Positions 57,215-64,000 of a stretch of DNA of 64,000 nucleotides are shown in pieces. Made by a program: the position numbers and the translations under genes. This DNA comes from Andrena cerasifolii (lineage: Eukaryota; Arthropoda; Insecta; Hymenoptera; Andrenidae). The first letter of the stretch is position 1. Every line of letters starts with the position of its first letter. The notes under the pieces were generated by a model that made no database searches, was not told where the DNA came from, and saw only the letters and a list, made by a program, of their open reading frames with translations. Location: assembly GCF_050908995.1 (NCBI RefSeq), contig NC_135119.1:14446001-14510000 (forward strand), in the 5' to 3' direction.

Positions 57215-58850
57215 GTTGCCAATGGGTATGGAGCAGTGGTGTACGGGGCTCCCGCCATATCCTCCAAAAAAAGGTACGATTTTATCCAAACACTATATTT
57301 TCTTTTCTCTCCCATAATTTTCATATCACAGGTGCGTTTTATTTGTAATTCTGTTACCTATACAGAGTGTCCCAGAACGTTTGCCACCTAATAGGCCATT
57401 TTTCTTAAATTCACCACTGCTATGGGGTCGTCCTTAAATTACGTAAGACTTTTTTGGAAGAGACGGGTTTGAAGGAAGTCTGGTAGCGTCTTACGTAATA
57501 TTTTTTAACCTAATTTTCAATAAACACAAATTCTACCATTAATGTTCCAGAGAAGTAACTTTAGTTTCAATTTCCCGAGACCGAGTTAAACGACCTACAC
57601 AAACCTTTAAAAGAATTTTAATAACCGTACAAATGTAATGTAAAAAATATTACGCAGAGGGTGGTGAACTATAAATCTTACGAAATCTTATACTGGGGAA
57701 GGGTGGGGCTAAGAAATCGCCAGAATCACCGATTCGAGGCGGTGCTTCAACGTTCACTGCTTCGAGAAAAGTCGCGTTATTAGTGGGTCCGCAGCCATGC
57801 ACTTATTTGTCACGCATCTACGATTACCTACACTTCACTCGAGAAATTTCTCTGCGTTTTTCACGGTTGAAAAATACACAGCACCCGTGACTCAACAATC
57901 AAATCTCGCGGTAGGAAGTAAGGAGCTGCTGTTAATACTTTTTCGCCAGTAGAAAAGATATAATATTTTTCTCTCTCGAGCAGACAGTCGCAGTGTTCTG
58001 GAGAATTGAAGCCACCGAGCGAAAGTTTATCACTTTTTCTTCCCCGTTTCGGTGCCATTATTCACCGGGGTCAGAAGTATAGTTCTTGCCGCGCGAACCG
58101 GCGAGTACCCGCGTCGGTATCCTTCGATAGGACGTGGAAAATTATTATTACCATCCCGTTGGTGCCGGCGCGTTCCAAGAATTGCCCGACCAATCGCCGG
58201 AGTGCACCATAATCACCGTATTCGTGCATCAGGGTTTCACCGTACTTTCTCGGAAGCGCTAATAAAATTGTTGGTAATGACAGGCCATGCATCTTGAACG
58301 CGGGCACCGCTCAGCCTCGGCGCTCCTCCCGTGCCTTTTACAGCTCCAGGTTTGTTTAACAAATTACGTTACATTTTTCCGCGGCCCGCGGTAACTCGGA
58401 GCACAATGGGAGACACTCGGGAGGGAAGAAGAAGCATGCGTTCCAGTACGGGAAAGGATCGATTAGACTTTCATTACGCTTTCCCAAACGACGATCGTTA
58501 CCCTTAACTGCTTAAAACACGATGCCAAAGCAGCATGAATCTTTGTAGAAATCGTTTCGCACTAGGCACAGCTACATGGGAGCTCGAGGAATTAAAAAAT
58601 AAAAAGCGAATGATCTCGAAAACATGGATTTCTGTCTTTACCGATCACAGGAAGGCATCGCGTAGCTATTAATATATAAAATGTCACGCATTAACTATTC
58701 CGAGGCGCGTGGTGGCGCCAGAAGAAGCTGCTTCCGTAGAGGGTTGCGTCACAGAGTTCTCAAGAATGTCTGATTTAAACATTAATCTACCGCGAAGTAA
58801 GCGAGGCTAAGTAATATTTCTTGTAGCGATATGGTGATGGAGTTACTCAC
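57215..58850. other. Repeat fragments then CpG-rich unique DNA
   Basis: 57371-57420 is a repeat shared with 31562-31595 and 33835-33850 and contains an unoccupied TTAA (57405-57408). 57421-57720 holds TTAAATTACGTAAG-type inverted fragments of another decayed repeat. After 57800 the DNA is unique, without a recognised gene up to the candidate exon. Confidence 0.45.
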
Positions 58851-58971
58851 CATTCTGGGCACGGTCCATCGGTGATCCAGCAGCTTGTTCGGCCTGCGCT
58901 CCGGTCGAGCGTTGGACGGGGACTTTGCACCTTCTGCGGGCCGGCGCGCGGCGTTCAGGGGAATCGGTAAT
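58851..58971 (-). CDS. Candidate internal exon (121 nt), gene unknown
   Basis: On the - strand a good acceptor (pyrimidine-rich TTTCCTCTGTCCGTATCTTGCAG, spanning about 58994-58972, given for position) is followed after 121 nt by a consensus donor CAGAATG|GTGAGTAA. Two of the three frames are open throughout. One reads ...RPNKLLDHRWTVPRM and the other ITDSPERRAPARRRC.... I do not recognise either protein. The length is 1 modulo 3, so splicing it in or out would shift frame. No neighbouring exon could be paired with it on the - strand within the window. The acceptor and donor both being strong makes a real exon plausible, but a chance pair in GC-rich DNA is not excluded. Confidence 0.4.
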
Positions 58972-61900
58972 CTGCAAGATACGGACAGAGGAAACGTCAC
59001 CGGATTGCCTCTTATCTGTGCCTCGTCGGCGTTTTAGGGCCAATCTTTCTCTGCCGCCTGGTGCTCACGCTTTTTTCGCCCTTCGATTGCCGCGCTTCGC
59101 TTTATCGCCCGAAACGAGAGGCTCCCAGTGACAGCCCAAGCTCCCCGCGCATCTGCGTAAACCGGCGGAATCGTACTCGTAAAACGTGTCAACATCCAGC
59201 ACGCCCTTTTCGCGTTAGCCTTTCCGCTTTTAGTGCCGTAACAGCGATCACGATGGCCGAAACATGTGTCTATCGATACTGAACAGATTTTCACGAACAG
59301 GCGGCGTGCATTTACCAGGATTGTGTACAGAAAATATCGCTTTCATTTAAGAAAAAGGCCAAGAGTCACCTTGAAACGTCCTTGACGTTGAAACGACTAC
59401 GAATGCCACTTTGCGCCGCGACATTTAAATTTTACCGCCAAATTTCAATTGTTTCGCAACTTTCATCCCTTCGTACGTGTATTCAACTTTCTATTTTACA
59501 TCGCGCAGGTACCTGCCAATTTCTCCATTAAATTAACAGGAATTTTCAGTTCGCCGGAACCTGTGGCAAAGAAATTTCGAATGGGAAGAGGCGTTTGTTG
59601 GTAAAATACCCACGAAGCTGGCGAATTCTTCTCGCTAGGTAAACAGGTCGCGCGCTAGACAAAGCGGGTCGGTAAAACAGACCGTGGCAAAAGGCGGGCC
59701 TTGAACTTGGCTCGTAATCTCCCGTTACGCGGTCATTGATTTTCAATTGTACGTTTAATTAGAAGTGCGCGTACGACAGTCGAGTGACTTCGCTAGTTAG
59801 GTTGTACATTACGATTAGATAGACCCGGTAAAAAGTGACGCCTACTGACTGTTTGCATAATGAGGATGCGAGAAAAAGTCACTTATAGTTATTATCGTTT
59901 AATGGGCTGCATTAATATACCTGTTATTCGACGCAGAAATAGCCCGGCAATAAATTCCGTCGACTCGGTTTCAGCCTGTCGCTGTCCCACTTGCTCGCAA
60001 CAGCTTATTCTTCCCTTCCAATCCGTGCACAGAGGTCTGTGCAGATCTGCTCATTAAGTTGCGCCTAACGCGAGTAGTTTTCATTAACAGTTAATGCTTG
60101 TCGCTAATAGCGGTTAGTGCGACGGCGGCGAAGAATCAATCGAGTGACAAATTATAATCGTTTGCAATTTACTATCCTGGCAACTTAGCGACAGACTTGC
60201 CAGCCGTGACGTAAAACGTACCTCTAACGACCCGCGTAATAGAGCGTAACGCGCGGTACAGCGGAATTCATTTCGTTACACTTAGAAGCTCGAAGAGACG
60301 CAACCCCAGATGCTTAACGCCCTCGCGACCGGAATCAAGGATCCCGGCGGTGCGACTGTTAGGAACCAGTTCCGAGGAATTAATTTCACCGAATCTCGCC
60401 GCGGCACCGTGAAAATATTATTTACGGGACGTTAAATCACCGCGGTGTAATGCGCCGCGGCAACGTCTCGAGTAACGCGTCGCAGCGACGGTGCTGGAGC
60501 AGGAGTAGACGGGCGATATTAGCCGGGTGGGCTCGCAGGACCTTTCCCAGCCGCCACTAAATCTCGGGATCCGCTGATCGGGAGGAGAGAGGATGTGCCG
60601 GTACGAGGAGCAACGCTACGGGAATTCTCTTTATCTCCACGAAGATGGCGCGCTAGGTGCCTCTGATCCGATCGCCAGGGCGTCACCCTGGCGCGGCGTT
60701 CACCTCCGGCCGGGGTGATCTCGCAGGACCACCGCCCAATTTCTCTTCCCTTTCGTTCCCGTCGCAGCCACCCCGCACCCCCTCTGCTCGAACGCCGCCC
60801 GGTGAAAATTTCCGCCCGCGGTAGCCGTCGAGCGAGAACCTCGGCTCGAGAATTCCACGGGAGAGCGCTGGAGGTTCCAGCCGAACCAGACCACCTCTTT
60901 ATCCTCCCGTGCATCTTTCCACGCACATACCAGCGCGGCCGCTCTTCTGTCCCTGTCCGTCTAGCTGGGCCGTCGGTCGCAATTTACACCCCACGGTGCT
61001 CGAGGCAGGTACGCTATCGTTGTGGCTACGCACGCACAGGATTGGGCGCTCGGTTCGCGGCTCGTCCACTCTGGACGCGTCACGATTCCTCGTATAATTG
61101 GACCGGTCTCCTCTCTCATCGGCTGCTGTACCTACTTGATCTTTGGGTGCCTCCGTCCCATGGCACCTTTGTCTACGCTCCGATCGGCCGCTTACGTAAT
61201 CGTGGGATCGCTGTGAATCCCGTGATCGTACATCAAACCGGGCCTTGATCTTCTGCGGTTCCGCGCCGTCGACCTGGCGCTGTGGCTCGTTCTACCCGCC
61301 CCTGCGCTCGGCTCAACTCGGCACTGGGTTTTATGACGCTGGCTACATGTCCCAGAGATCCTGGCGATAGCGTATATCAGTTGCAGAGAAATTTTATTTC
61401 TTATTTCTCATCTTACGCTTCTTATGTAACACGTGTGCGACGATGGGGGTAAATTGTATGACGTCGATGCATGTGGCTAGGTGCACGATTAAACTAATGC
61501 GCGCACATGGTACCTGTGAGTAATTCCATCGAAGATTACAGTTTATTTGAAAACAGCGCGAGAGTTTCACCCTCGATCGTCCCATCACCTGCCACCTCTG
61601 GAATCTAAAACAACTGCTTTATTTAGTTACCTCGGGCTCCAATTTTCCCCGCAAGCCACATTCCCAGCTGAAGAATGTCCCAATTAGAAGGTGAAGCTTA
61701 TCGGTGGCACCGTGTAGCCCGGAACGACTAGATTCGGCGGTAGCTGGCTCTAATTACCCATCTCGTAAATCCGAGGAGGGCTTGCCACCCTGTCAGAAAT
61801 ATTTATCGCCCCCCGATACCCTCAACACCCTTCGCAAGTAATTGTCGACCGAATCGCAAAGTATGTCGGTCGCCGAAGGGCAATAAAGAGGGTAGCTCGC

Positions 61901-62570
61901 CAAAACGCCAGCGCAGTTTCCAGTCCCTTATCTATCCTCCAGTGGATCCTCCGTTGCCAGTGCTCGCGGCAGATTAAACGAGTTCACGTGTTCCACGCGT
62001 ATAAAGAAAAAAAGGGGTATAACCGTCCGTCGCTGTTGTTTAGGTCGTTTTCTGTATCGTCCCATCTATCGAGCCGCTCCGGGCAACAAAGGGCGGCGCG
62101 GAGTCATTTCTCCTTTTGTTCGTGGCAGTTGCCATGTTGGATATCATCCGAGCGGGCGGTGTCTTAAAGAATCGAGCCCGCTCGAGGACTCTGCCAGGGG
62201 TGGGACATTCATCTCCATAGATTAGGCTCCGAAGCACCACATACCTTCCATATTCTGACGCGCAGCCCGCTTCGGGATATACCTGGCAGGCCACGCCTGC
62301 CCGTCCCCGTTTCCAATCCCTCCAGCATTCGGGACGTGGAATTAAAGGATCGCGCGGGGGATAATTTGTAATCGATGCTATGAATCACGGGAGTCGAACG
62401 AGTCGGTGGTCCATTGAGCTGGATAGACCTCTTCTGGCGTTCCGCGCGACGACGCTGGGACCTCGGGGCCTGAATTTGCGTATTTAAACTGCCGACCGTG
62501 GAAGGCCATTTGGTTTGTTGCTTCTAGGTAGATGCGTATACACTGTGGCCATTCGGCGAAACAGGTTATC
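58972..62570. other. CpG-rich unique DNA, possibly intronic
   Basis: A weak + strand exon candidate of 44 nt lies at 60965-61008 (acceptor CTGTCCGTCTAG, donor GGCAG|GTACGC). Open frames at 60519-60926 and 60715-61248 are antisense to each other and have no domain. Otherwise no feature is supported. Confidence 0.35.
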
Positions 62571-62571
62571 C

Positions 62572-62585
62572 TGTTATTATTATTG
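62572..62585 (-). repeat. (AAT)n LINE tail
   Basis: ATTATTATTATTG on the + strand is the complement of an AAT tail at the 3' end of the - strand LINE. Confidence 0.8.
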
Positions 62586-63640
62586 TAATATATACGGGAT
62601 AAAGTCCCATTAGTGTACAAGAGCAGAAACAGAGAAAAAGACAAAAAGAAAAAAGAAATAGCAATACACAGCGCGTACAAAAAGGCATACAATACTTACA
62701 GTAGGTAAATGGTTCACGCGCTATAAACTCACACACAACGAGGTTACGTAAGTTTACATAAGTTTATCAAGAGCCTTGTTAAATGAATAGGTTGGTTCCG
62801 TGAGAAATTCAAGAGAATCGCCAAAAGCGTTTGCAGCATTACAAATACGATTTATCCGGTCTGAGACACCGTGATTCGACTTATAAACCGATGGATAAAA
62901 GGATTGTCTGAACCGCAAAGATTTTGTAGGGGCATAAAAATTAATTAACCGAAGGAGTTGAGGACGTTTTGTCATTCCATTAATCAGCTTGAACACGAGC
63001 AGAAAGTCAATGCGTACCCTTCTACTTTCAAGTGATTTCAAGTTAAGTTATACGACATCTTACGTCCAGATTTGTACGCGACGAAACGCGGAAATTTATG
63101 CTGCACCCTCTCTAACGTTAATTTATATCTTACACAGTGTGGCGACCCAAATAACCGATGCGTACTCCAGGCGTGGTCTAACAAGTGTACAAAATAGCAA
63201 TTTAAGAGTACGCGGATCCCTGGAGTCTGCCGAACAGCGTTTGAAAAAAACCAAGTGTCTTAGTAGATTCACTAGCAATGCGCAGACAATGTTTTGAGTA
63301 GTTTAGCAGCGGTGTCAGATAAACACCTAGATCGAAAATTTCAGAGACGTGAGTTAAGATCGCGTCGCAAAGCTTATAGTCAAAAGATACGCAGCAGATT
63401 CTTCGAGATGATCTCATTAAATAACATTTTGAGAGGTTTAGGGTCGTGTGGTTATTCGCGCACCATCTCTCAAAATTTACAAGGTCCATCTGTAAACCGT
63501 GACAGCCCTCGTTACAGGATATTCTTTTAAAGATCTATAAATCATCTGCGTATAGTAAAAAATGGCTATGTTCGAAAGTGCGCGATAGATCGTTTATCAA
63601 AAGGTTAAAAAGTAAAGGACCAAGATCTTATCATTTATGT
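62572..63640 (-). pseudogene. LINE remnant with reverse transcriptase YADD motif
   Basis: Read on the - strand from about 63640: DLGPLLFNLLINDLSR, then LLYADDL (the catalytic palm, about 63560), an in-frame stop, DLVNFERWCANNHTTLNLSK, LCDAILTHVSEIFDLGVYL, ASESTKTLGFFQ, then LVRPRLEYASVIWVATLCK. After a frameshift comes LERVQHKFPRFVAYKSGRK, and after another, RIDFLLVFKLINGM and INRICNAAN, with the end near 62754. A 3' UTR of about 180 bp ends in (AAT)n at 62572-62585. The copy is 5'-truncated just before the palm and has at least one stop and two frameshifts. The motif order is that of Jockey/CR1/I-group LINEs. It is a different, more decayed copy from that at 20655. Confidence 0.85.
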
Positions 63641-63780
63641 TTGAATTCACGCGCAGGCACCGTCTCTGTTGAAGAAATGGTCCGATTAACAGGTTAATTA
63701 CATGGACGTGTATTTGTTCACAGAAAGTTATCCTCTTGAGATACTTTGCTAATGAGGTGTTTATTTACTCTGTGTTGCAG
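63641..63780. other. Unique sequence, probable intron end
   Basis: AT-moderate sequence leads into the acceptor of the microexon candidate. Confidence 0.3.
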
Positions 63781-63801
63781 GAGGAGTGGGCGTCGTCCAA
63801 G
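63781..63801 (+). CDS. Candidate 21-nt microexon, gene unknown
   Basis: The acceptor TTTACTCTGTGTTGCAG ends at 63780 and a consensus donor AAG|GTGAGTACG begins at 63802. The 21 nt between are a multiple of three, as expected of in-frame microexons. In phase 0 they encode EEWASSK; the other phases are also open. A TGC lies just upstream of the acceptor, as in many neural microexons (known of the class in general). Flanking exons are not in the window, so the gene and its phase are unknown. A chance pairing of good splice sites cannot be excluded. Confidence 0.4.
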
Positions 63802-64000
63802 GTGAGTACGAAAGCTTCGCCTTTGCAAGACTTTAAGATGCCAGGTTATTCGAATAATTTGCCGCAGGTTATAAATAAATCGAGATCAATCTGGTCAGAC
63901 ACTGATCCCCCGATTTCTCCTTAATACCTTCGAAAGCTTCATAAACCAGAAAGTTGGCAAAATACGTGCAACAAAAGCTACCATTTGTCTCGTTGTAACT

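Noticed and set aside
60965..61008. 44-nt + strand exon candidate
   Set aside because: The acceptor tract is good but the donor is weak (GTACGC), and no partner exon is visible.

Overview
The window looks like insect nuclear DNA, most likely hymenopteran (an inference from CpG-rich unique sequence, very sparse coding content and the mix of mobile elements; no species-diagnostic gene is visible). No complete protein-coding gene can be supported. Almost every long open frame lies in GC-rich or low-complexity DNA and has no recognisable domain. The only host coding candidates are a 21-nt microexon on the + strand (63781-63801) and a 121-nt internal exon on the - strand (58851-58971). Two isolated strong splice donors on the - strand (exon ends at 47397 and 40345) may mark first exons.

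The readable content is mobile DNA. From left to right: a TTAA-flanked palindrome (4637-5369); a Tc1/mariner-type palindromic MITE (6094-6640); an exactly 1000-bp Transib-like element with RSS-type CACAGTG ends and a 5-bp duplication (8220-9219); a second TA-flanked foldback MITE (9310-9732); a hAT element with a perfect 8-bp duplication (10646-11449); a hAT-like element built around a minisatellite (13966-14883); a Harbinger-like palindrome (16481-17037); an element with GGGGAGACCGGGGC-type ends (18011-18542); a 193-bp TA MITE (18713-18905); a 5'-truncated LINE whose tail has grown into a heptanucleotide satellite (20655-21935); a foldback (24345-25000); and a palindrome holding five 142-bp tandem units (27645-28640).

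The right half holds a decayed piggyBac element (31600-33110) abutting a TTAA palindrome (33115-33834); a second Harbinger-like palindrome (35643-36116) with a neighbouring hairpin (36183-36473); the second minisatellite-bearing hAT copy in opposite orientation (37495-38271); a TAGGGTTGCCACC-ended hAT-like element (39737-40256); a LINE 3' stub (45598-45912); a cluster of three TIR elements (49556-50588, 50722-51276, 52452-53003); a 987-bp TA element with repeated subterminal motifs (56224-57210); and a - strand LINE remnant with a YADD reverse transcriptase motif (62572-63640).

The stretches between are CpG-rich unique DNA with short purine/pyrimidine runs, probably intergenic or intronic. 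The main interest is the repeat architecture: several families can be defined by termini and target-site duplications read directly here, and one insertion history can be partly reconstructed from a related, apparently uninserted copy at 57.4 kb.
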